12,367 nt of DNA from the NCBI GenBank assembly GCA_023459095.1, contig JAEWVQ010000149.1, positions 1 through 12,367 of the forward strand, read 5' to 3'. This document shows, in pieces, positions 1-6,040 of this stretch (position 1 is the stretch's first letter; the number at the start of each line of letters is the position of its first letter). The notes under the pieces were generated by a model. That model saw only the letters and a program-made list of their open reading frames with translations, did no database searches and had not been told where the DNA came from. The DNA is from Pseudomonadota bacterium (GTDB taxonomy: Bacteria; Pseudomonadota; Gammaproteobacteria; Burkholderiales; Rhodocyclaceae). A program made the position numbers and the translations under genes.

Positions 1-13
1 GGGCTTTCCCTGC

Positions 14-41
14 TTGACTCGCGGTGGTCGCGGCGTATTCT
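14..41 (+). promoter_or_regulatory. Candidate sigma70 promoter of the aor operon
   Basis: A -35 hexamer TTGACT (14-19) and a -10 hexamer TATTCT (36-41) are separated by 16 bases. They match the consensus at five and four of six positions. Transcription would start near position 48 and leave a leader of about 110 bases before aorA. It is the only good sigma70 match seen upstream of the operon, but the window begins just before it, so other promoters further upstream cannot be excluded. Confidence 0.5.
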
Positions 42-52
42 CAAGCCCGAGG

Positions 53-70
53 TATGAATCTGATTTCATA
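53..70. promoter_or_regulatory. Inverted repeat, possible operator of the aor operon
   Basis: TATGAA (53-58) and TTCATA (65-70) form a perfect inverted repeat with a six-base spacer, starting about five bases after the predicted transcription start. Its AT-rich arms stand out in GC-rich surroundings. The position suits a repressor site. The regulator is unknown; a tungstate- or aldehyde-responsive protein would make sense but is only inferred. Confidence 0.4.
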
Positions 71-71
71 G

Positions 72-114
72 GCGGGCCGGCAAGGCGCCGGACGATGGCC
101 GGCAGGCGGCCCGC
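72..114 (+). promoter_or_regulatory. Stem-loop in the aorA leader
   Basis: GCGGGCCG (72-79) is the exact reverse complement of CGGCCCGC (107-114). A competing inner pairing exists between CCGGC (77-81) and GCCGG (98-102), so the leader could take two alternative folds. It lies between the predicted transcription start and the aorA ribosome binding site. GC-rich DNA forms such pairings easily, so function is uncertain. Confidence 0.3.
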
Positions 115-159
115 TCCATCGCGGCAACGTACCGCAACGACACTCGGAGGAGACAACCG

Positions 160-639
160 ATGTGGAAATCGCTGCATATCGACCCTGCCAAATGCACGGG
201 CTGCCTACAGTGCGAGATGGCGTGCTCGTATGAGCACACCGGGGTCATCAATCCCGCCCGCTCGCGGATCAAGGTCTTCAGCTTCGAGCACGAGGGGCGA
301 AAAGTGCCCTACACCTGTACCCAGTGCGCCGAAGCCTGGTGCCTGAACGCCTGTCCGGTCGACGCGATCCGCGTCGATGCCGCCACCGGCGCCAAGAGGG
401 TGTTCGAGGACACCTGCGTCGGCTGCAAGGTGTGCACGATCGCCTGTCCGTTCGGCACGATCAATTACAGCCAGGACACGGGCAAGGTGCAGAAGTGCGA
501 TCTGTGCGAGGGCGATCCGGCCTGTGCGAAGGCCTGTCCGACCGCTGCGATCACCTATATCGACGCCGACTGGACCGGACTCGAGCGCATGCGCGCCTGG
601 GCCGCCAAAGCCAACACGCCGGCTGCGGCCGCGACCTGA
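160..639 (+). CDS. aorA: AorA, four-cluster ferredoxin-like subunit of aldehyde oxidoreductase
   Basis: This 159-residue cytoplasmic iron-sulfur protein should carry electrons between the tungsten subunit AorB and the FAD subunit AorC. Sixteen cysteines fall into four groups: Cys12/15/18/22, a C-x2-C-x4-C-x3-C group, a C-x2-C-x2-C-x3-C group and a C-x2-C-x5-C-x3-C group. This predicts four [4Fe-4S] clusters, as in the HycB/DmsB type of polyferredoxin. The ATG start is set by a strong GGAGGAG site at 146-152, seven bases upstream. aorB follows after 13 bases. A short Ala-rich tail (about residues 150-159) lacks cysteines. The name rests on the neighbouring aorB and aorC, because similar subunits occur in other redox complexes. 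In Aromatoleum aromaticum the homologous subunit is reported to form filaments with AorB. Confidence 0.9.
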   Translation: MWKSLHIDPAKCTGCLQCEMACSYEHTGVINPARSRIKVFSFEHEGRKVPYTCTQCAEAWCLNACPVDAIRVDAATGAKRVFEDTCVGCKVCTIACPFGTINYSQDTGKVQKCDLCEGDPACAKACPTAAITYIDADWTGLERMRAWAAKANTPAAAAT

Positions 640-652
640 GGGAGGGACGATC

Positions 653-2500
653 ATGGGCTGGAACCGCAAGATCCTGCGCGTTGACCTCGGCGCGGGCACC
701 TGTACCGAAGAACCGCTGAACATGGCGTGGGCGCAGGACTACCTGGGCTCGCGCGGCCTCGCCACGAAGTATCTGGTGTCGGAGATCGATCCGCGCGTCG
801 ATCCGCTGTCGCCGGACAACAAGATGATCATGGCCACCGGTCCGCTCACCGGCACCATGGCCTCGACCGGCGGCCGCTACACCGTGGTCACCAAGGGGCC
901 GCTCACCGGCGCGATCGCCTGTTCGAACTCGGGCGGCTTCTTCGGCGCCGAGATGAAGTTCGCCGGCTGGGACATGATCATCTTCGAAGGGCGTGCGCCC
1001 AAGCCGGTGTATCTGTTCGTCGAGAACGAGCGCGCCGAACTGCGCGATGCCAGCCATCTGTGGGGGCGCAGCTGCTGGGAGACCGAGGAGACGATCCGCA
1101 CCGAGCTGCAAGACCCCCAGCTGCGCATCTCGTCGATCGGGCGCGCGGGCGAGAACCAGGTGCTGTTCGCCTGCGTGGTGAACGACCTGCACCGCGCCGC
1201 CGGGCGCTCCGGCGTCGGTGCGGTGATGGGCTCGAAGAACCTCAAGGCGGTGGCGATCCGCGGCACCCGGGGGGTCTCCGGCATCCGCGATTTCGGAGCC
1301 TTCCTCAAGGCCGCCAACGACGCCAAGAAAGTGCTTGCCGACAACGCCGTCACCGGCCAGGGCCTGCCCAAGTACGGCACCCAGGTGCTGATGAACGTGA
1401 TCAACGAGATTGGTGCGCTGCCCACGCGCAACCACCGCGACGTGCAGTTCGAGGATGCGGGCAAGATCTCCGCCGAAGCCATGCACGAGAAGCGCGAGAG
1501 CGACGGCAAGCCGCAGTTGGTGACCAATGCCGCGTGCTTCGGCTGCACCATCGCCTGCGGCCGCATCTCCGAGATCGACAAGGGCCACTTCACGGTCAAG
1601 AACAGCCCGCAGTACTGGGGCGCTTCCGGCGGCCTCGAGTACGAGGCGGCGTGGGCGCTCGGGGCGGCCAACGGCGTGGGCGATCTGGAGGCCCTGCAGT
1701 ACGCCAACCTGCTGTGCAACGAGCAGGGCATGGACCCGATCTCGTTCGGCGCCACCGTGGGTGCGGTCATGGAGTTGTACGAGATGGGCGTGCTGACCCG
1801 GGCGCAGATCGGCATCGAGGCCCCCTTCGGGTCGGCGCAGGCGCTCGCGCGCCTCGCCGAGATGACCGCCACCGGTGAAGGCTTCGGCCGCGAGATCGGC
1901 CTCGGTTCGAAGCGCCTGTGCGCCAAATATGGCCACCCCGAGCTGTCGATGAGCGTGAAGGGCCAGGAGTTTCCGGCTTACGACGCGCGCGGCATCCAGG
2001 GCATGGGGCTGGCCTACGCGACCTCCAACCGCGGCGCCTGCCACCTGCGCGGCTACACCGTGGCCTCCGAGGTGCTCGGCATTCCGGTGAAGACCGATCC
2101 GCTCACCACCGAGGGCAAGCCGGAACTGGTGAAGGCCTTCCAGGACGCCACCGCGGTGTTCGATTCGGCCGGCATCTGCGTGTTCACCAGCTTCGCGTGG
2201 ACCCTGGCCGACGTGCAGCCGCAGCTCGCCGCCGCGTGCGAGGGCGACTGGAGCATGGACAGGCTCAACGAGGTCGGCGAGCGCATCTGGAACATGGAGC
2301 GCCAGTTCAACAATGCCGCGGGTTTCACCGCCAAGGACGACAACCTGCCGCCACGCCTGACCTCGGAGCCGGCGAAGAGCGGCCCCGCCAAGGGCCTCGT
2401 CAACGGCCTCGCGACCATGCTGCCGAAGTATTACGAAGTCCGCGGCTGGACGCCGGACGGCGTGCCCACCGCGGACACCCTGGCCCGCCTGCATCTGTGA
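653..2500 (+). CDS. aorB: AorB, tungsten-containing aldehyde:ferredoxin oxidoreductase catalytic subunit
   Basis: This 615-residue protein is the catalytic subunit. The family oxidises aldehydes to acids at a tungsten bis-pterin site next to one [4Fe-4S] cluster, and can run in reverse with strong reductants. Family marks are visible: the N-terminal MGWNRKILRVDL segment, the cluster cysteines C295-x2-C298-x3-C302, the distal cysteine C509 inside a D-x-x-G-x-C motif, and the pterin-binding stretch around DARG with GMGLAYATSNRGACH (nt 1981-2045). Length is typical for the family. The ATG at 653 follows a GGGAGG site. The same frame stays open upstream to 377, but that part lies inside aorA in another frame and is not used. 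Substrate cannot be read from sequence; the Aromatoleum-type enzymes act on a broad range of aldehydes. All cluster cysteines are present, so the enzyme looks intact. Confidence 0.95.
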   Translation: MGWNRKILRVDLGAGTCTEEPLNMAWAQDYLGSRGLATKYLVSEIDPRVDPLSPDNKMIMATGPLTGTMASTGGRYTVVTKGPLTGAIACSNSGGFFGAEMKFAGWDMIIFEGRAPKPVYLFVENERAELRDASHLWGRSCWETEETIRTELQDPQLRISSIGRAGENQVLFACVVNDLHRAAGRSGVGAVMGSKNLKAVAIRGTRGVSGIRDFGAFLKAANDAKKVLADNAVTGQGLPKYGTQVLMNVINEIGALPTRNHRDVQFEDAGKISAEAMHEKRESDGKPQLVTNAACFGCTIACGRISEIDKGHFTVKNSPQYWGASGGLEYEAAWALGAANGVGDLEALQYANLLCNEQGMDPISFGATVGAVMELYEMGVLTRAQIGIEAPFGSAQALARLAEMTATGEGFGREIGLGSKRLCAKYGHPELSMSVKGQEFPAYDARGIQGMGLAYATSNRGACHLRGYTVASEVLGIPVKTDPLTTEGKPELVKAFQDATAVFDSAGICVFTSFAWTLADVQPQLAAACEGDWSMDRLNEVGERIWNMERQFNNAAGFTAKDDNLPPRLTSEPAKSGPAKGLVNGLATMLPKYYEVRGWTPDGVPTADTLARLHL

Positions 2501-2507
2501 TCCCGGT

Positions 2508-2552
2508 CGCCCGCGCCCGCCTTCGCGTCGGTCATGGACGCGGGCGCGGGCG
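2508..2552 (+). promoter_or_regulatory. Perfect 13-bp GC stem-loop between aorB and aorC
   Basis: Bases 2508-2520 (CGCCCGCGCCCGC) are the exact reverse complement of 2540-2552, with a 19-base loop. The stem starts eight bases after the aorB stop and ends five bases before the aorC ribosome binding site (GAGGAG, 2557-2562). There is no T-tract, so it is not a classic terminator. It could protect the aorAB part of the message, cause partial termination or reduce aorC translation. The structure is seen; the role is inferred. Confidence 0.6.
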
Positions 2553-2567
2553 CGGCGAGGAGTGCGC

Positions 2568-3836
2568 ATGAAACACCTGATACTGGGCAACGGCCCCGCC
2601 GGGGTCATTGCCGCCGAAACCCTGCGCGGTGCCGCGCCGCACGACGACATCGTGCTCGTCGGCAACGAGGATGCGCCGCCGTATTCGCGCATGGCGATTC
2701 CCTACCTGCTCGAAGGCAACATCGACGAGCGCGGCACCTGGTTGCGCAAGGACGCCGGCCATTTCGACGCGCTCGGCATCGCCCAGCTGCGCGGGCGTGC
2801 GGTCGCGCTCGATTCGGCGCGGCGGCGCGTGCTGTTCTTCGACGGCCATTTCGAGGATTACGATCGGTTGCTGATCGCCACCGGTTCGCATCCGGTGCGT
2901 CCGCCGATTCCCGGCATCGACCTGCCCGAGGTGCAGACCTGCTGGACGCTGGACGACGCGCGTGCGATCGCGCAGCACGCCCGGCCCGGGGCGCGTGTGC
3001 TGCAGCTCGGCGCCGGCTTCATCGGCTGCATCATCATGGAGGCGCTCGCCAAGCGCGGCGTCGAGCTCACCGTGGTCGAGGTCGGCGACCGCCTGGTGCC
3101 GCGAATGATGACGCCGCAGGCCGGCGGCATGATCCGGCGCTGGGTCGAGGGCCGCGGCGTGCGCGTGATCACCGGCGCCGGCGTCGGCCGCATCGACCGC
3201 GGCAGCGCGGCGCCGCTGCGCGTGACCCTGTCCACCGGCGCCGCGCTCGACTGCGACCTCGTCATCGTCGCCGCCGGGGTCGCGCCCAATGTCGCGTTCC
3301 TGGACGGCAGCGGCGTGCACGTGGCCAAAGGCGTGCTCGTCGACGACCGCCTCGCCACCAGCGTGCCCGGCGTGTTCGCCGCCGGCGACGTCGCCGAGGC
3401 GCCGGACCTCTTCACCGGCGCGCATCTGGTGGCGGCGATCCAGCCCAATGCCGCCGACCAGGCGCGCGTCGCGGCGCTCAACATGGCCGGGCGCGACACG
3501 CGCCTCAACGGCGTGCTGGCGATCAACGTGCTCGACACCCTGGGGCTGGTGTCGACCTCGTTCGGGCAGTGGTGGGGCGAGCCCGCCGAGCGTGGCGGGG
3601 CCGGCGTCGAACACGTGGACGAAGCGCGCAGCCGCTACCTCAGCCTGCAGTTCAAGGACGACGTGCTGATCGGCGCGACCGCGATCGGCCTCACCGCCCA
3701 CGTCGGCGTGCTGCGCGGCCTGATCCACGGCCGGGTGCGGCTCGGCGCGTGGCGCGAGCGCCTGCTGGCGACGCCGCTCGCCTTCGTCGAGGCCTATGTC
3801 GCCCGCACCCAGCAGCCGATGGCGCTGGCGCGTTGA
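2568..3836 (+). CDS. aorC: AorC, FAD-dependent NADH oxidoreductase subunit
   Basis: A 422-residue pyridine nucleotide-disulfide oxidoreductase-type flavoprotein that should pass electrons from the AorA clusters to NAD+. It opens with a dinucleotide-binding GNGPAG motif (residues 7-12) for FAD. A second Rossmann motif, GAGFIG (148-153), binds NAD(H), and the FAD-binding AAGD motif ends at D274. No redox-active C-x4-C disulfide motif is seen near the N-terminus, so it belongs with NADH:acceptor oxidoreductases, not with disulfide reductases. The ATG at 2568 is chosen because GAGGAG lies five bases upstream; a GTG at 2562 overlaps that site. It is separated from aorB by a strong stem-loop and followed 14 bases later by aorD. 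Assignment as AorC depends on the operon context. Confidence 0.88.
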   Translation: MKHLILGNGPAGVIAAETLRGAAPHDDIVLVGNEDAPPYSRMAIPYLLEGNIDERGTWLRKDAGHFDALGIAQLRGRAVALDSARRRVLFFDGHFEDYDRLLIATGSHPVRPPIPGIDLPEVQTCWTLDDARAIAQHARPGARVLQLGAGFIGCIIMEALAKRGVELTVVEVGDRLVPRMMTPQAGGMIRRWVEGRGVRVITGAGVGRIDRGSAAPLRVTLSTGAALDCDLVIVAAGVAPNVAFLDGSGVHVAKGVLVDDRLATSVPGVFAAGDVAEAPDLFTGAHLVAAIQPNAADQARVAALNMAGRDTRLNGVLAINVLDTLGLVSTSFGQWWGEPAERGGAGVEHVDEARSRYLSLQFKDDVLIGATAIGLTAHVGVLRGLIHGRVRLGAWRERLLATPLAFVEAYVARTQQPMALAR

Positions 3837-3850
3837 ATGGCGGGGGATCG

Positions 3851-4102
3851 ATGAAGGTCGGGTTCAAGCTTTTCGCCTCGCTGTCCGACTACCTGCCGCC
3901 GGAGCGGCGCGGCAACCGTGTCGAGCTCGAGGTCGATGAGGGCGTCACCGTCGCCGAGCTGATCCGGCGCTACCGCGTGCCCGAGCGCAGCGCCCACCTG
4001 GTGCTGGTCAATGGCGTGTTCGTGCCGCCGGCCGAGCGCGCCCGGCGCCGTCTTGCCGAACACGACGAGCTTGCGGTGTGGCCGCCGATCGCCGGCGGCT
4101 GA
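3851..4102 (+). CDS. aorD: MoaD/ThiS-family sulfur-carrier protein of the aor operon
   Basis: This 83-residue protein has the ubiquitin-like MoaD/ThiS pattern: an N-terminal beta strand (MKVGFKLFASL), a V-E-L-E-V strand, an LVLVNG segment and a C-terminal Gly-Gly after WPPIA. In this family the terminal glycine is adenylylated by a MoeB/ThiF-type enzyme and loaded with sulfur, which is donated to make the pterin dithiolene. In an aor operon, a version dedicated to the tungsten cofactor is the simplest reading. No MoeB or MoaE partner is in the window, so it must share partners coded elsewhere. The gene begins 14 bases after aorC behind a G-rich stretch that can act as ribosome binding site. 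The next ORF starts almost at once. Confidence 0.85.
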   Translation: MKVGFKLFASLSDYLPPERRGNRVELEVDEGVTVAELIRRYRVPERSAHLVLVNGVFVPPAERARRRLAEHDELAVWPPIAGG

Positions 4103-4118
4103 GCGGGGTGCCGCGCGT

Positions 4119-4454
4119 TTGCGGGCGCTCGCCGGCGATGCCGCGCTGGTGTTGCGCCGCGCCCCGGTGCCGGTGGTGATCGAGCGCGTGGTGAGCGCCA
4201 CGCCGGCGGCGTTCGCGCGCGATCTCGCCGCGGCCTGGCCCGGCGTCGTGTGTTCGCCCGACGGCACCGCGTTCAGCGTGCGCGATGGCGCGCTCGCGCT
4301 CGACATCGAACTTGTGGCGCTGCCCGCGCGTCGTCTGGGCGCCCTGGTGCTGCCCCAGGTGCGCGCGACCTACCGCTTCAGCGGGGGCGATGCGGCCGCG
4401 CGTGCCGCGCTGCTCGCCCGTCTCGACCGCGCCATGCAGTGCGGTGGCGGCTGA
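4119..4454 (+). CDS. Unrecognised small protein, last gene of the aor operon
   Basis: An open frame follows aorD directly and ends at 4454. I do not recognise the product. No ATG is available except 4011, which lies deep inside aorD and would add residues that look like out-of-frame aorD sequence. TTG at 4119, behind a weak GGGGTG, gives 111 residues and is my choice with low certainty. The visible part has an alternating strand/helix pattern (PVPVVIERVV, a region with AFARDLAAAWPGVV, then ALDIELVALPARRLGALVLP, then a C-terminal amphipathic helix with ALLARLDRAM). There is no signal peptide, membrane segment or metal-binding cluster. Its place suggests a maturation factor; aor operons of related bacteria are described as aorABCDE, so it may be the counterpart of aorE. 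That equivalence is unproven. Confidence 0.6.
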   Translation: MRALAGDAALVLRRAPVPVVIERVVSATPAAFARDLAAAWPGVVCSPDGTAFSVRDGALALDIELVALPARRLGALVLPQVRATYRFSGGDAAARAALLARLDRAMQCGGG

Positions 4455-4475
4455 GCCGCGACGCTGAAGGCGTGT

Positions 4476-4499
4476 GGCCCCGCCCGCGGCAGGGCGGCC
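4476..4499 (+). terminator. GC hairpin after the aor operon, possible weak terminator
   Basis: CCGCCC (4480-4485) pairs with GGGCGG (4492-4497) around a six-base loop, and outer GG (4476-4477) can pair with CC (4498-4499) across a bulge. It lies 21 bases after the last aor-operon stop and before tupB. No T-tract follows, so an intrinsic terminator is doubtful and read-through into tupBC is likely. Confidence 0.25.
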
Positions 4500-4508
4500 G
4501 AGTTCGGT

Positions 4509-4514
4509 TATCCT
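4509..4514 (+). promoter_or_regulatory. Candidate -10 element of tupB
   Basis: TATCCT lies seven bases before the tupB ATG, so transcription would begin at or next to the start codon and give a leaderless message. No good -35 hexamer is seen at the right distance and no Shine-Dalgarno sequence precedes the ATG, which fits leaderless initiation but also read-through from aor. Confidence 0.3.
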
Positions 4515-4521
4515 GCCGCCG

Positions 4522-5226
4522 ATGTCCGCCTTCGCCACCACCTTTGCCGATGCCTTCACGCTGATCACGACGCTCGACGCCCAAGTGGCGGAGATCGTGC
4601 TGCTGTCGCTGCAGGTGAGCGGCGGCGCGGTGGTGCTCGGCACCCTGATCGGCTTGCCGCTCGGCGCTTGTCTCGCGGTTGGGCGCTTTCCGGGCAAGCA
4701 ACTCGCCTCGGTGCTGGTCAACGGCTTGATGGGGCTGCCGTCGGTGGTGGTCGGCATCGTCGTCTATCTGCTGCTGTCGCGCTCGGGGCCGTTTGGCAGC
4801 GCCGGCCTGCTGTACACCCCGGTGGCGATGGTGATCGCGCAGACCGTGCTGGTGGTGCCGCTGATGGCGGCGATCGCGCGCCAGGTGGTCGACGACGCCT
4901 GGCAGCGCTATGCCGAGGAGCTGCAGGTGATGCGCTTTTCGTGGTGGCAGAGCGTGACCACGCTGCTCCACGACTGCCGCCACTCGCTGCTGGTGGCGGT
5001 GCTCGCCGGCCTGGGGCGGGCGATGAGCGAGGTCGGCGCGGTGATGATCGTCGGCGGCAACATCGACCGCGCCACCCGCGTCATGACCACCGCGATCGCG
5101 CTCGAAACGAGCAAGGGCGACCTGCCGCTGGCGATCGCCCTCGGCCTCGTGCTGGTGGCGCTGATCCTCGCCCTCAACGCCGTCGCCTTCGCGCTGCGCG
5201 CGTGGGCGGCGCGGCGCTTCGGTTAG
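4522..5226 (+). CDS. tupB: TupB, tungstate ABC transporter permease
   Basis: A 234-residue inner-membrane permease with about five hydrophobic segments: near residues 20-45, 58-85, 95-118, 155-185 and 200-230. The cytoplasmic coupling loop lies between the third and fourth, around DDAWQRYAEELQVMRFSWWQ. The stretch GRAMSEVGAVMIVGGNI is characteristic of TupB-type permeases of tungstate importers, and separates it from ModB. It would form the membrane channel for WO4(2-), energised by TupC, whose gene starts ten bases downstream. The frame is open upstream to a GTG at 4474, but those codons give no hydrophobic or conserved sequence, so the ATG at 4522 is preferred. The position after the tungsten enzyme operon supports the substrate. 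The usual upstream tupA is absent here. Confidence 0.88.
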   Translation: MSAFATTFADAFTLITTLDAQVAEIVLLSLQVSGGAVVLGTLIGLPLGACLAVGRFPGKQLASVLVNGLMGLPSVVVGIVVYLLLSRSGPFGSAGLLYTPVAMVIAQTVLVVPLMAAIARQVVDDAWQRYAEELQVMRFSWWQSVTTLLHDCRHSLLVAVLAGLGRAMSEVGAVMIVGGNIDRATRVMTTAIALETSKGDLPLAIALGLVLVALILALNAVAFALRAWAARRFG

Positions 5227-5236
5227 GGCGGCGGTG

Positions 5237-5950
5237 ATGTTTCCGCTCCGCATCCGCGACCTGCGTTACGCGCCCAACGGCCGCGCCGTGCTCGACGGCA
5301 TCGATCTCGAGCTCGGCGCCGAGGGCATCACCCTGGTCCTGGGGCCCAACGGCGCAGGCAAGAGCGTGCTGCTGCGCACGCTGTGCGGCCTTGTCGAACC
5401 CGCGGGCGGCCACATCGACTGGGGCGGCGGTGGGCGTCCCGCGCAAGGGGTGATGATGGTGTTCCAGCAGCCGATGATGTTGCGTGCCCCGGTGCTCGAC
5501 AACGTCGCCCTCGGCCTCAAGCCGCTGGGCGTGCCGCGCGCCGAGCGCCGCCGCCGCGCGCGTGCGGTGCTCGAACGCATCGGCCTCGCCGACCGCGCCG
5601 GCGACAGTGCGCGCCAGCTCTCCGGCGGCGAGAAGCAGCGCCTCGCGCTCGCCCGCGCGTGGCTGACCAAGCCCCGGTTGTTGTTGCTCGACGAACCCAC
5701 CGCCAGCCTCGACCCCTCGGCCACCGCGGAGATCGAACGCATCATCCGCGAGATCCGCACCGACGGCACGCGCATCCTGATGGTCACCCACAATCTGGGC
5801 CAGGCCACGCGGCTGGGCGACGACATCGTCTTCCTCGCCGCCGGGCGGGTGTGCGAGCACACGCCGGTGCAGCGCTTCTTCTCACGCCCGCAATCGGAGG
5901 CGGCCCGCCTCTTCATCCAGGGCGAACTGCCCTGGCAGATGCAGTTCTGA
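5237..5950 (+). CDS. tupC: TupC, tungstate ABC transporter ATPase
   Basis: A 237-residue ABC ATPase that drives tungstate import through TupB. Walker A is GPNGAGKS (residues 36-43), a Q-loop follows in MVFQQPMML, the signature is LSGGEKQR (from 128) and Walker B ends LLLLDEP with D152 and E153. A conserved H-loop histidine appears in MVTHNLG. All ATPase motifs are intact. Length fits TupC; the C-terminal regulatory domain found in ModC is missing, which argues against a molybdate ModC. A GTG three bases earlier (5234) is an alternative start. tupB and tupC are separated by ten bases and are surely cotranscribed. The product ends shortly before a separate promoter for the chemoreceptor gene. 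Confidence 0.9.
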   Translation: MFPLRIRDLRYAPNGRAVLDGIDLELGAEGITLVLGPNGAGKSVLLRTLCGLVEPAGGHIDWGGGGRPAQGVMMVFQQPMMLRAPVLDNVALGLKPLGVPRAERRRRARAVLERIGLADRAGDSARQLSGGEKQRLALARAWLTKPRLLLLDEPTASLDPSATAEIERIIREIRTDGTRILMVTHNLGQATRLGDDIVFLAAGRVCEHTPVQRFFSRPQSEAARLFIQGELPWQMQF

Positions 5951-5958
5951 CCCTGCGC

Positions 5959-5985
5959 TCAAGTCGGCGCGCTTCGTGTCGATAT
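5959..5985 (+). promoter_or_regulatory. Candidate sigma28 (FliA) promoter of the chemoreceptor gene
   Basis: TCAAGTCG (5959-5966) and GTCGATAT (5978-5985) are separated by exactly 11 bases. Against the enterobacterial FliA consensus TAAAGTTT-N11-GCCGATAA this gives 5 of 8 and 6 of 8 matches with ideal spacing. Transcription would start near 5992, about 50 bases before the ATG of the following methyl-accepting protein. Chemoreceptor genes are common FliA targets. Confidence 0.55.
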
Positions 5986-6040
5986 CCCTAATACAAACGT
6001 GGTAATCGCCGGCCACGGCGACGTCGACAAGGAAAATAAA

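Noticed and set aside
377..652. N-terminal extension of aorB into aorA
   Set aside because: The extension is Arg/Pro-rich and out of frame with aorA. The ATG at 653 has a ribosome binding site and gives the conserved family N-terminus.
551..2692. Long open frame of 713 codons on the minus strand opposite aorB
   Set aside because: It is a shadow of GC-rich codon usage. The translated sequence is rich in Arg, Gly, His and Ala without any domain, while the plus strand encodes an intact AorB.
4474..4521. GTG start for tupB at 4474
   Set aside because: The added residues are not hydrophobic or conserved, and the ATG at 4522 gives a normal TupB N-terminus.
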